A DNA stretch of 64,000 nt from Hyphomicrobiaceae bacterium (GTDB lineage Bacteria; Pseudomonadota; Alphaproteobacteria; Rhizobiales; Hyphomicrobiaceae), in contig JAKFWF010000062.1 in NCBI GenBank assembly GCA_021730785.1, positions 143,047-207,046 of the forward strand, read 5' to 3'. This document shows positions 36,535-45,839 of this stretch, piece after piece. The notes beneath the pieces are model-generated. The model ran no database searches, was not told the DNA's origin, and was given only the letters and a program-made list of their open reading frames with translations. Position 1 is the first letter of the stretch; each line of letters opens with the position of its first letter. Both the position numbers and the translations under genes were made by a program.

Positions 36535-38240
36535 CGGAGGGACGCGCCAACGGCGCGAGCGAGACAACGACGGTCAAGGGGGAGCTGGTCTTCGCAGCGC
36601 TCGGCGGGCTCGGCGAAATCGGCATGAATGCCTATCTCTACGGGCTTGGCGAAGCGCGTGCGCGGCGCTGGCTGATGGTCGATCTGGGCCTGACGTTCCC
36701 GGGCGTCGAGGAGCCTGGCGTCGACGTGGTGTTGCCGAACTTGAAGTTCATCGCGCAACATCGCAAGCAGCTGGCCGGTCTCGTGCTCACGCACGCACAT
36801 GAGGATCACATCGGTGCCGTGATCGATCTGTGGCCGCGTATCGGCTGTCCGATCTATGCGACGCCGTTCACCGCCGGCATGCTGCGCTCGAAGACCACCG
36901 AGTTCGGCAACAAGATCAAGCTGCCGATCACGGAAGTGCAGATCGGCACCAAGTTCAAGGTCGGGCCGTTCGACTGCGAGTTCATCAATCTTGCCCACTC
37001 GATCCCCGAGCCGTCGGGCCTCGTGCTGCGCACGCCGCACGGCAACGTGTTTCACACCGGCGACTGGAAGCTCGACAGCGATCCGCTGGTTGGAGCCCCA
37101 AGCGACCACGCGCGGCTCGCAGAGCTCGGCGAGGAGGGCATCCACGCCATGGTGTGCGACTCGACCAACGCCATGCGCGAAGGCCGCTCGCCGTCCGAGA
37201 TCGAGGTGGCAGCATCCCTGACGAAGATCATCAAGGGGGCGAAACGCCGCGTCGCTGTGACGACGTTTGCGTCGAACGTTGCGCGCATTCGCGCGGTGGC
37301 CGATGCGGCCGAGGCGACCGGGCGCAAGCTCGTGGTGGTTGGTCGCGCCATGCACCGGGTGATCCAGGTGGCGATCGACACCGGCTACCTGCCGGCCGAC
37401 TTTACCTACCTCGACCAGAACCAGTACGGCTTTCTGCAGCCGGCCGAGACGCTGTGCCTGTGCACCGGCAGCCAGGGCGAGCCGCGGGCAGCACTCGCCC
37501 GCATCGCCGAGGAAGAGCACCCGCAGGTCGCCTTCAACAAGGGCGACCTCGTGATCTATTCCTCGCGCACCATTCCCGGCAACGAGAAGTCGGTCGGCCG
37601 CGTGCAGAACCTGCTTGCCAGCCTGGGCTGCAACATCGTCACCGATGCCGACGCTCTGGTGCACGTCACCGGCCATCCCCGCCGCGAGGAACTCCGCCAG
37701 ATGTACGGTTGGATCCGCCCGAAGGTCGCGATTCCCATGCACGGCGAAGCCCGCCACATGGTCGAGCATGCGAAGCTCGCCCGCGAGTGCGGCGTGAAGG
37801 ACACCCAGGTCGTGACCAGCGGCCAGCTGGTGCGTCTGGCGCCGGGACAAGCTGCGGTCATCGACAAGATCCCGGTCGGCCGCCTCTATCGTGACGGTCG
37901 CCTGATCATCGAGGGCAACGAGGAGAGTCCGGTGCGTGAACGCCGCCGGCTCGCCATGTCCGGCATCGTGGTCGCAGCCCTGATGCTCGGCAAGAAGGGC
38001 GAGTTGATCGGCGAGCCCGACTGCATCATCGACGGCGTGCCGTTCGAGACGGGCGCCGGCGATAGCATGGAGGACGTGGTGCTCGACGCCGTCGATGGCA
38101 CGCTCGAGAGCATTCCGCCGGCCCGCCGCAAGGACGTGGAACTGGTGCGCGATGCAGTGCGCCGTGCCGTCCGCGCTGCCGTCGCTCAAGAGTGGGGCAA
38201 GAAGCCGGTCGTAAAGGTGATCGTCACGCGCGTGGGGTGA
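36531..38240 (+). CDS. rnj: Ribonuclease J
   Basis: A 569-residue metallo-beta-lactamase-fold nuclease. THAHEDHIGAVIDLWPRI holds the HxHxDH zinc motif; the beta-CASP domain follows with HVTGHPRREELRQMYGWIRP and IPMHGEARHMVEHAKLA, and a C-terminal domain ends in KPVVKVIVTRVG. It performs 5'-3' exonuclease and endonuclease steps in mRNA decay and rRNA maturation. Translationally coupled to birA. Followed by an 850-bp gene-free region. Confidence 0.93.
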   Translation: MTEGRANGASETTTVKGELVFAALGGLGEIGMNAYLYGLGEARARRWLMVDLGLTFPGVEEPGVDVVLPNLKFIAQHRKQLAGLVLTHAHEDHIGAVIDLWPRIGCPIYATPFTAGMLRSKTTEFGNKIKLPITEVQIGTKFKVGPFDCEFINLAHSIPEPSGLVLRTPHGNVFHTGDWKLDSDPLVGAPSDHARLAELGEEGIHAMVCDSTNAMREGRSPSEIEVAASLTKIIKGAKRRVAVTTFASNVARIRAVADAAEATGRKLVVVGRAMHRVIQVAIDTGYLPADFTYLDQNQYGFLQPAETLCLCTGSQGEPRAALARIAEEEHPQVAFNKGDLVIYSSRTIPGNEKSVGRVQNLLASLGCNIVTDADALVHVTGHPRREELRQMYGWIRPKVAIPMHGEARHMVEHAKLARECGVKDTQVVTSGQLVRLAPGQAAVIDKIPVGRLYRDGRLIIEGNEESPVRERRRLAMSGIVVAALMLGKKGELIGEPDCIIDGVPFETGAGDSMEDVVLDAVDGTLESIPPARRKDVELVRDAVRRAVRAAVAQEWGKKPVVKVIVTRVG

Positions 38241-39091
38241 GCGGCTGACCGGTCAAAGGTTGGTCGTCACCGGTCGCTGCTGCAAATCGGGGACTGTCTC
38301 CGTTCAGGCATGCCCATGCCGGAACCCACTGCCGTTCGCGGTCGGTGACTGTCCCCGCTCGAGCCTCGTGCGTAGTGCGGCCGACCGCTTGTTCGGTGGG
38401 TGTGTCGGCGGAATACGCAATAGGGCTATTGCGCCCTACGGTCAGTGCAATTCCCTACTCGCTACTCCCCAAACTTATCCACGGTCACCCACCTCTCGCG
38501 TATTCTTCCCCTCGACACTTGCGCATGAGGGGACGTCAACCGGTGGCGACCTGTGATGGTGCAAGCGTTACAGGTCCGGGGGTCAAACCCGCGTGGCGCC
38601 TGTTCGACGGCCTGCGATTTGTAGGCGGAGCAGAAACCTGTCGTGTGGAATACCACGCAGGCGGACGGCTCCCGAAACGGTTAAGCGCCCGAGACCAAGC
38701 GCCAAAGGCTGCGGTTCGCAAGAACCAACGCCACCGCACGCGGTGCCGATCGGAGGCTCGCCACACTGGCGCCGTGGAACCCGGCGTGGGACGCAATCCC
38801 TTAAACACTGTGGGAAGGCCCAAAATCCTGTGCGAGGCGGCCCGAAGCTGCTCTCGTTACCCTCAGCGGCAAGCCCGCTGCGGCTTCCGGCCGCCTCGCC
38901 TCCCCTCGAGGGAGGTTCAACAGACAGGATTGCATGCATATACAATTGAAAGTGCTCGACACATGACCTGCGCCGTTCCCATGGGACTGGCCGGCAGGGC
39001 GTGATTTGTGCAATCTCGCGAGGTAACCAAGCATCCCCAATCCAATCCCGCAGGCTCAACCCTGCTCCCCCCCCCGATCAAGGATCAACGC
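38241..39091 (+). other. Long intergenic region with repeats and dense hairpins
   Basis: No convincing protein gene in 850 bp; the longer open frames lack family resemblance and mirror each other on both strands. The first part holds two related motifs, GGGGACTGTCTCC (38289-38301) and GGTGACTGTCCCCG (38344-38357), and a short one-armed heptamer array (38450-38470). From about 38549 the sequence becomes rich in short hairpins (see the next entry). The end, around 39030-39080, is a C-rich leader before the VOC gene. Confidence 0.7.
38549..38920 (+). other. Candidate structured RNA (unassigned)
   Basis: Consecutive short stems: GACCTGT/ACAGGTC at 38549-38577 with a 15-nt loop; a CGGG/CCCG stem with CGTGTGG-type pairing near 38643-38657; GGTTC-GCAA-GAACC at 38713-38726, a perfect GNRA-capped hairpin; CCGC/GCGG at 38734-38743; TCCC/GGGA near 38797-38815; and GAGGCGGCC pairing with GGCCGCCTC across 38834-38898. 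The density and the GNRA loop suggest a folded RNA. I compared it by eye with RNase P, tmRNA, 6S, SRP, cobalamin riboswitch and group I/II intron signatures and found no convincing match. Strand is uncertain. Confidence 0.3.
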
Positions 39092-39481
39092 ATGGCCCCG
39101 CGCATCACCCTCGATCACTGCGTCATCCACGTCGGCGACTGGGCGCGTTCGAACGCGTTCTATGCCGGCGTGATCGGTGCCACCGTGATCCCGGTGCGCC
39201 AGGGGTTCGCCTATCGCATCGGCGACCGGCAGTTGAATTGCCACGGACCCGGTCAAATCGGCGAACCGCGCGCGCAACATCCCGTCATGCCTGGCAACAG
39301 CGATCTGTGCTTCGAGTGGCACGGGCCGATCACCGAGGCGATCGCACACTTGAACGCGCACGGCGTCGCGGTCGAACTGGGGCCGGTCGCGCGGTTCGGC
39401 GCGCGCGGCGACGGCACGAGCGTTTATTTCCGTGATCCGGATGGTTCGCTCATGGAGTTCATGAGCTATAGCAAGGCTTGA
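39092..39481 (+). CDS. VOC (glyoxalase/fosfomycin-resistance-like) family protein
   Basis: A 129-residue protein with the two-repeat VOC layout: LDHCVIHVGDWARSNAFYAG in the first half and ARGDGTSVYFRDPDGSLMEF in the second, which supplies metal ligands His and Glu. Members open or conjugate small electrophiles or act on diverse substrates; the substrate here is unknown. ATG 39092 is chosen because the family starts at the following LDHCVIHV; the frame is open further upstream. Next to methylmalonyl-CoA epimerase, another VOC protein. Confidence 0.85.
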   Translation: MAPRITLDHCVIHVGDWARSNAFYAGVIGATVIPVRQGFAYRIGDRQLNCHGPGQIGEPRAQHPVMPGNSDLCFEWHGPITEAIAHLNAHGVAVELGPVARFGARGDGTSVYFRDPDGSLMEFMSYSKA

Positions 39482-39544
39482 ACCGCCGCATCCGGCCGGC
39501 TCCGCGGCAGCGGAGTCGGATGCGGCAAACAAAGGAGATCTTTG

Positions 39545-39949
39545 ATGATCGGGCGCCTCAATCATGTGGCCATAGCTGTGCGCGATCTTGGCGCTGCTAC
39601 CGCGGTCTATCGCGACACGCTGGGCGCCAAGGTCTCATTGCCGCAACAGGAGCCGACGCACGGCGTGACGGTGGTGTTCGTCGAGCTGCCCAACACCAAG
39701 ATCGAGCTGCTGGAGCCGCTGGGCGAAACTTCGCCGATCGCCAAGTTCCTGGAGCGCAACGTGGATGGCGGCATCCATCACGTGTGCTATGAGGTCGACG
39801 ACATCATCGCCGCCCGCGACCGGCTCGTTGCCAAGGGCGCGCGGGTGCTGGGATCGGGCGAGCCCCGGATCGGCGCGCACGGCAAGCCGGTGCTGTTTTT
39901 GCACCCGAAGGATTTCCTCGGCACGTTGGTCGAGCTGGAGCAGGTGTGA
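39545..39949 (+). CDS. mce: Methylmalonyl-CoA epimerase
   Basis: A 134-residue VOC-fold enzyme interconverting 2R- and 2S-methylmalonyl-CoA in propionate catabolism. Motifs are MIGRLNHVAIAVRDL, GGIHHVCYEVDDI and HPKDFLGTLVELEQV, which supply the metal His/Glu ligands and the base. The ATG at 39545 has AAAGGAG at 39531-39537. In alphaproteobacteria the gene commonly follows RNase J, as here after an interruption. Confidence 0.92.
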   Translation: MIGRLNHVAIAVRDLGAATAVYRDTLGAKVSLPQQEPTHGVTVVFVELPNTKIELLEPLGETSPIAKFLERNVDGGIHHVCYEVDDIIAARDRLVAKGARVLGSGEPRIGAHGKPVLFLHPKDFLGTLVELEQV

Positions 39950-39964
39950 AGCGGAGAGCCCAAC

Positions 39965-40690
39965 ATGCAGACAGTCGACAGGGACGGCCGGGCGAAGGTT
40001 GATCGCCGCCAGGTGCTTGGTGGCGCGACTGCGTTGGTACTGGGGCCGCTTGCCGCTCCAGCCCTGGCACGGCGCTCCGACGAGTCGAAGGTCGTCGTCA
40101 GCGGCTTCAACGTCCTGCGCCCGTCGCAAGGCGCGGTCGGCATGCGCGAGGTCCAGGCGAAGACCGCCGACATCCTTGACCGCGCCCGCAAGCCGGACAA
40201 GCTCCTGCGCTTTTTGATCAAGGAAGCGCTGCCCGTCGTAAAGGGTCCAACGGGTGGCCTGCATCTGATCGATCACCACCATTTCGGCCGCGCGCTTTGG
40301 GAGGCGAAGCGCGTCCAGGTGCATGTGGAGCCGGTGGCGGATCTGTCGAAGTTCGAAGGGGCTGCGTTCTGGTCCGAGATGGACAGGCGCGGCTGGCTGC
40401 ACGCCAACGATGCCGAGGGCAAGCTGGTGGGGCCGGAAAAGCTTCCCCTCCACATCAAGGACATGGCCGACGACGTCTATCGCAGCCTCGCTGGCAGCGT
40501 GCGCGATGCAGGCGGCTACACCAAGACCGAGACGCCGTTCGCCGAGTTCAAGTGGGCGGACTTTTTCCGCACCCGCATTTCCCGTTCGCTCGTCTCGAAG
40601 GATTTCGCTAGCGCAGCGAAACAGGCCTTAGCACTGGCCAGCACACCAGATGCGGCATCGCTACCGGGATTCGTCGGCAAGGCGGGCTGA
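39965..40690 (+). CDS. Tat-exported ParB-like (ParBc_2) protein
   Basis: A 241-residue protein. The N-terminus (KVDRRQVLGGATALVLGPLA, ending PALARR) is a twin-arginine signal, although the second position of the motif is varied. The mature part has VSGFNVLRPSQGAVGMREVQ and GGLHLIDHHHFGRALWEA, the pattern of the ParB-like nuclease family PF08857. Such proteins are poorly characterised; export suggests a periplasmic role rather than chromosome partitioning. Separated by 15 bp from mce and probably co-transcribed. Confidence 0.75.
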   Translation: MQTVDRDGRAKVDRRQVLGGATALVLGPLAAPALARRSDESKVVVSGFNVLRPSQGAVGMREVQAKTADILDRARKPDKLLRFLIKEALPVVKGPTGGLHLIDHHHFGRALWEAKRVQVHVEPVADLSKFEGAAFWSEMDRRGWLHANDAEGKLVGPEKLPLHIKDMADDVYRSLAGSVRDAGGYTKTETPFAEFKWADFFRTRISRSLVSKDFASAAKQALALASTPDAASLPGFVGKAG

Positions 40691-40694
40691 GAAG

Positions 40695-41129
40695 TCAGCC
40701 CTCTTTCAGTGCCTCGCGGATGCGGGCTGCGTGGGCTGCCAGGACCTCGGTCTTTGCCATGGGCGCGCCAGACGGGCGCAATGCAATGCCATCGTGGCGC
40801 GGCATGACGTGGTAGTGCAGGTGAAACACCACCTGTCCGCCGGCACTCTCGCTGAATTGGGTCATGGTAATGCCCTGGGCGCCGAACGCCTTCAGCTGTG
40901 CTCGCGCGATGAGCTGTGCCGTTCGCAGGCAAGCGGCAAGCTGCGCCGGTGACGCATCCAGGATGTTGCGGGCCGGTGTCTTCGGGATCACCAGCGTATG
41001 GCCATCGCAGCGCGGCATGATGTCCATGAAGGCCAGTGTATCGGCATCTTCGAACACCCGTTCGGCCGGCAGTTCGCCGCGCAGGATGCGGGCGAACACG
41101 TTGGTCGGGTCGTAGGCGGCTGGTGGCAT
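40695..41129 (-). CDS. HIT family protein
   Basis: A 144-residue nucleotide hydrolase/transferase of the histidine triad superfamily. The triad is HLHYHVMP, preceded by the substrate-binding LAFMDIMPRCDGHTLVIPK. ATG 41129 (MPPAAYDPTNVFARILRGEL) matches the family start; the frame is open to 41165. Typical HINT-type enzymes split AMP-lysine or nucleoside phosphoramidates. It converges on the ParB-like gene with 4 bp between stops. Confidence 0.93.
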   Translation of the reverse strand: MPPAAYDPTNVFARILRGELPAERVFEDADTLAFMDIMPRCDGHTLVIPKTPARNILDASPAQLAACLRTAQLIARAQLKAFGAQGITMTQFSESAGGQVVFHLHYHVMPRHDGIALRPSGAPMAKTEVLAAHAARIREALKEG

Positions 41130-41183
41130 GGCGGTGGTTCCTCCTCGGTCGATACCGGCCCACAACGAAGCGGCCGCGCGCGA

Positions 41184-42527
<1,344 letters not shown>

Positions 42528-42546
42528 GGATGCTCGTTGGCCATAG

Positions 42547-42680
42547 AGAGTAGTGAGTAGCGACTAGTGAGTAGGGAAGTGCAAGACTGCAGTGGGCTCT
42601 TTCAGTGAAACATCGGAGCCGCCTCCTGCCCATTCGCAATTTCCTATTCGCTACGCACTATTCCCTACTCACTCACTCTA
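42547..42680 (-). repeat. Inverted heptamer-repeat pair between accB and accC
   Basis: The arm next to accC (42547-42577, plus strand) has GAGTAG, TGAGTAG and CGACTAG units; the arm next to accB (42642-42680) is the complementary type, with CTATTCG, CTACGCA and CTATTCC, CTACTCA units. The accB stop codon at 42673-42675 lies inside the arm, so the array abuts and even supplies the end of accB. No ORF lies between the arms. Same architecture as at 13566-13662 and as the cassette at 30226-30684. Confidence 0.85.
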
Positions 42681-43152
42681 TCACTACCATAGGTTCGCCG
42701 AACTCGACCGGCTGGCCGTTCTCGATCAGCACTTGAGAAACCGTACCCGATTTCGGCGCCGGGATGTGGTTCATGGTCTTCATCGCTTCGATGATCAACA
42801 GGGTCTGGCCCTGGGCGACCCGCGAGCCGATGTCGACGAAGTTCGGCGAACCGGGGTCTGGTGCCCGATAGACCGTGCCGACCATCGGTGATTTCACACA
42901 GCCGGGGTGCTGTGCGAGGTCAAGTGTGGTCGGCGTCGCGGCCGGCAATGCACCGGCCCCCGCCGTTGCGAGCGCTGCCTGGGGCGCAGGCGAAGGTGCC
43001 ACCGCCGCCACCGTGATGGTGCGCGCAACTCGGACCTTGAGGCCGGCCCTTTCGATCTCAATTTCGGACAACCCGGTTTCACTCAGCAGCGCCGCCAGGT
43101 CCCGGATCAGGTCGTGTTCCGGCAAGCCTCGCTCTTGTTTGTCTTTCGCCAT
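42673..43152 (-). CDS. accB: Acetyl-CoA carboxylase biotin carboxyl carrier protein
   Basis: A 159-residue carrier. The N-terminal part ([20 protein letters not shown]) is the usual helical region, followed by an Ala/Pro-rich linker and a C-terminal biotinyl domain with [17 protein letters not shown], whose lysine is biotinylated by BirA. ATG 43152 ([15 protein letters not shown]) is the family start. The stop codon lies within the heptamer array before accC. Confidence 0.96.
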   Translation of the reverse strand: MAKDKQERGLPEHDLIRDLAALLSETGLSEIEIERAGLKVRVARTITVAAVAPSPAPQAALATAGAGALPAATPTTLDLAQHPGCVKSPMVGTVYRAPDPGSPNFVDIGSRVAQGQTLLIIEAMKTMNHIPAPKSGTVSQVLIENGQPVEFGEPMVVIE

Positions 43153-43379
43153 GACCGTTGTCACGTCCCATTCTAGCCGTGTCGGCATCGGCGCCAACCG
43201 GCGCCAGACTGACTGCAACCGCTTCCGTCTCGATGCGGTCGCGCACGCTTCGCCCGGAGCTTAGCGCGCGCCAATTCCTGCGGTCGCATAACAGCTTTCA
43301 CGGCGACGTGAAAGCCTGTCCGGTGCCCCGCCAGCACATGGCCGCTGCGAGCACAGGGCCGATGTTGCGGCTGGCAGAC
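43153..43379 (-). other. Spacer between the DsbA-like gene and accB, with hairpin
   Basis: About 227 bp without a gene. In many alphaproteobacteria aroQ occupies this position; no trace of it is visible. A perfect 9-bp hairpin GCTTTCACG-GCGA-CGTGAAAGC with a GNRA-type loop lies at 43294-43315, possibly ending the DsbA-like transcript although no T-run follows. Confidence 0.6.
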
Positions 43380-44264
43380 TCAGCAGGCCTGGCACCCCGT
43401 CTTGCGGATGTCAGCCAGGATTTCCCTGATGCCTTCCGCTGGCACGAAGCCGACGTTCACGCGGGAATCGATGATGAAGCCCGGTGTGCCCTCGATGCCC
43501 AGTTCCTGCGCCAGGGTCATGTTGGCCTTCAGGGCGGCATCATATGCAGGATCGGCCATGTCGGTCTTCAGCTTGTCGACGTTCAATCCAACCTTGGCGG
43601 CAATCTGGAACAGGTTGTCCTTGGTCACCTGCTTCTCGCGCATGAGAGCGACATGGAAGTCCCAATACTTGCCCTGCTTGATCGAGGCCATCGCAGCCTT
43701 CGCCGCCAACGCCGAGTTCTCGCCGAAAATCGGTAATTCCTTCAGCACCACGCGGACGTTTGGATCGGCCTTGGTCAGTTTGTTGACCTCGTCGACTGCT
43801 TTCTTGCACCAGCCGCAATTGTAGTCGAAGAACTCGACCACCGAGATCGGACCTTTCGGGTTGCCCACCGAGAAATCGGTCGGCGACTGGAAGATCGCGG
43901 TCTTGTTGTCGACGATGACCTTACGGTGGCTCTCGGCTTGCAACGAGGCCTGTCGTTTCTCCAGTTCCTTGCTGACCTCGACCAACACTTCGGGGTTGTT
44001 CAGCAGATAATTCTTGATCATGCCCTCGATCTCGGCTCGCTGGGCGGGCGTGAAGGAGGTGGGGCCGGTCGGCGTCGCGGCAGACACCACGGATGCCGTG
44101 GCTTGCGCGACTTTGGCGACCGGGGCCACCGCGGCCGGGGCGACGCTCGGGCTGCCGTTCAGTGTCATGATGCCAGCGAGACCCAAGAGGATCGGGGTAG
44201 CGATAATCGCGCCCTCTTTCGTGGTCAGCGCGGCGAGGAGTTGCTGGAGCAGGGACGCGGACAT
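43380..44264 (-). CDS. DsbA-family thiol:disulfide oxidoreductase
   Basis: A 294-residue protein anchored or exported by an N-terminal hydrophobic segment (IIATPILLGLAGIMTLNG). A linker and a helical N-domain (AEIEGMIKNYLLNNPEVLVE, like ScsC/BdbD-type oligomerisation segments) precede the thioredoxin fold with active site CGWC in FFDYNCGWCKKAVDEVNK and a cis-proline in IEGTPGFIIDS. It would act on periplasmic disulfides. Two more cysteines close the protein (KTGCQAC). It is the last gene of a block with the M48 protease. Confidence 0.92.
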   Translation of the reverse strand: MSASLLQQLLAALTTKEGAIIATPILLGLAGIMTLNGSPSVAPAAVAPVAKVAQATASVVSAATPTGPTSFTPAQRAEIEGMIKNYLLNNPEVLVEVSKELEKRQASLQAESHRKVIVDNKTAIFQSPTDFSVGNPKGPISVVEFFDYNCGWCKKAVDEVNKLTKADPNVRVVLKELPIFGENSALAAKAAMASIKQGKYWDFHVALMREKQVTKDNLFQIAAKVGLNVDKLKTDMADPAYDAALKANMTLAQELGIEGTPGFIIDSRVNVGFVPAEGIREILADIRKTGCQAC

Positions 44265-44339
44265 GGCTGGCGTTTTCCTATGGAGACTGGAGGCGGGTGA
44301 AATAGACCCCGCTGATATAGGGCTGCCTCTGCAGCAAAG

Positions 44340-45704
44340 CTATTCCACCGGTGGTTTGTAGTTGATGATGTCATCCATCTTGAGGGCCGACGGGGAGCCG
44401 GCCGGCAAGCCGCGCCTGGCGCGCTGGGCGTAGATCTTGGCCTGTTTCAAGTCACCTTCAAGGTAGGCACCCTGCGCCAGCGATGCCTCGGCCTCCGGCT
44501 GTTTATTCTGCTTGTACAAGGCGTTAGCCAGCTCTCTGAAGGCGGTCGGGTTTTGGTCTTCGACGAGGGAGCGCCGCAGCAGGGTCGTGGCTTCCTCCAG
44601 CACGGCTGCATCCTCGGTCATCAGCAGGGATTGGGCCAGTTCGACCCGGATCAGGTTTGCGTCACCTGCCAGTTTCAAGGCCTGTCGCAGGTGGGAAACC
44701 GCTTCCTTGGAGCGGCCGGCACGCTTGTAGAAGTCGCCCTTCAACTCGTGGAAGTAGGGATTGTCCGGGCGTTCCTTGATCAGCGCATCGATTTCAGCCA
44801 CGGCTGCCTCGACGCCGCCCTGGAAGAAGCGGGCGATGGCGCGGGCATAGCGTGCGGGCATCGATGTATTGGTGAGTGGATACTTATTGAAGACACTCTG
44901 AGGACGCATCAGGTAGCCGTCCAGTTTCGCGCGCATCATGTCGTGGCGGAACTGAAGGGCCGGCAGGTCCTTGGTCGGGAAGTGTGGGCTACGCTGCACC
45001 GCATCGCGCAGGTTTGCCAGACGATCGGTTGCAACCGGATGGCTGCGCACGAACGGATCCTTGTTCTGGTCGCCGATATATTCCTGTTGGGCGAAGCGCT
45101 CGAACGTTTCCAGCATGCCCTTTCCGGACTGGCGGGTGGCGTTGAGGAACGACAGGCCGGCCTGGTCGGCCGCCGATTCCTGACTGCGCCGCTCGGCGAG
45201 CAGGCTGCGGATCACGAGTTCGTCGCCGGCCGCCGCCGCCGCCGGATTGCCGGTCGCGATGGCAACGCCGATGCCGAGCACGCGCGTCAGCAGAATGCGG
45301 GTGGTATCGCGCGCGATACGCGCCCGCAATGCCGCCAGATGGCCGCCGGTGATGTGGCCGGCCTCGTGGGCGATGACGCCGATCACCTGGTTTGGCGTGT
45401 CCGACTGCTGCAGCGAGCCGGTGTGCATGAACACGTTGCGGCCATCGAGCACGAAGGCGTTGTAGACGTCGCTCCTGACGATGCGGATCGCGACGCGCCC
45501 TTCGCCGAGGCCAGCCGCCTTGAATACGGGCCGCGCGTAATCGTTCAGCAGTTGCTCGATCTCGGTGTCGCGAATGAGGCCCTGCGCGCGACTGTCGGCT
45601 GTGACCGCCACCAGGGCGATACAGGTCGTGACGGTCAGTGTTGCAGCGCGAAGCAAGGATCGGCGCATGGGGTCGGCAGCTCTCGAAGTGGTGTGCTCAG
45701 ACAT
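44340..45704 (-). CDS. M48 family metalloprotease with TPR repeats (BepA-like)
   Basis: A 454-residue periplasmic protease. The signal peptide (AATLTVTTCIALVAVTADSR) is followed by the M48 zinc site VIAHEAGHITGGH; the distal glutamate is expected in SQESAADQAGL. The C-terminal 150 residues are TPR-like (FHELKGDFYKRAGRSKEAVS). BepA-type enzymes check and degrade stalled outer-membrane proteins. ATG 45668 (MRRSLLRAATL) would be a more typical start than 45704. Upstream of the DsbA-like gene by 75 bp on the same strand. Confidence 0.92.
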   Translation of the reverse strand: MSEHTTSRAADPMRRSLLRAATLTVTTCIALVAVTADSRAQGLIRDTEIEQLLNDYARPVFKAAGLGEGRVAIRIVRSDVYNAFVLDGRNVFMHTGSLQQSDTPNQVIGVIAHEAGHITGGHLAALRARIARDTTRILLTRVLGIGVAIATGNPAAAAAGDELVIRSLLAERRSQESAADQAGLSFLNATRQSGKGMLETFERFAQQEYIGDQNKDPFVRSHPVATDRLANLRDAVQRSPHFPTKDLPALQFRHDMMRAKLDGYLMRPQSVFNKYPLTNTSMPARYARAIARFFQGGVEAAVAEIDALIKERPDNPYFHELKGDFYKRAGRSKEAVSHLRQALKLAGDANLIRVELAQSLLMTEDAAVLEEATTLLRRSLVEDQNPTAFRELANALYKQNKQPEAEASLAQGAYLEGDLKQAKIYAQRARRGLPAGSPSALKMDDIINYKPPVE

Positions 45705-45839
45705 GATCCAAAGCCCTGCAACGCTGCTGCGCTGTATTCATGTCGGAAATTGGTCGGAACCGTAATCGGGTGTAGGAAGCGGGTCAATGTGAGGTGAAAT
45801 GGCACCGCAGATGCAGCACCGCCAATCAAGGGACCGACC

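Noticed and set aside
36474..38189. 571-residue open frame antisense to RNase J
   Set aside because: RNase J has all catalytic motifs on the plus strand; the antisense product shows no motif.
38549..38920. Group I intron or tRNA in the hairpin-rich region
   Set aside because: A short AAGCGCCCG match to Azoarcus-type introns and a T-arm-like GGGGGTCAAACCC were noticed, but no paired R/S elements (GACTA/TAGTC) and no full cloverleaf could be drawn.
38345..39004. 219-residue ORF in the post-RNase J gap
   Set aside because: No family resemblance, Arg/Pro-rich, overlapped by equally long frames on the other strand and by hairpins; more likely non-coding.
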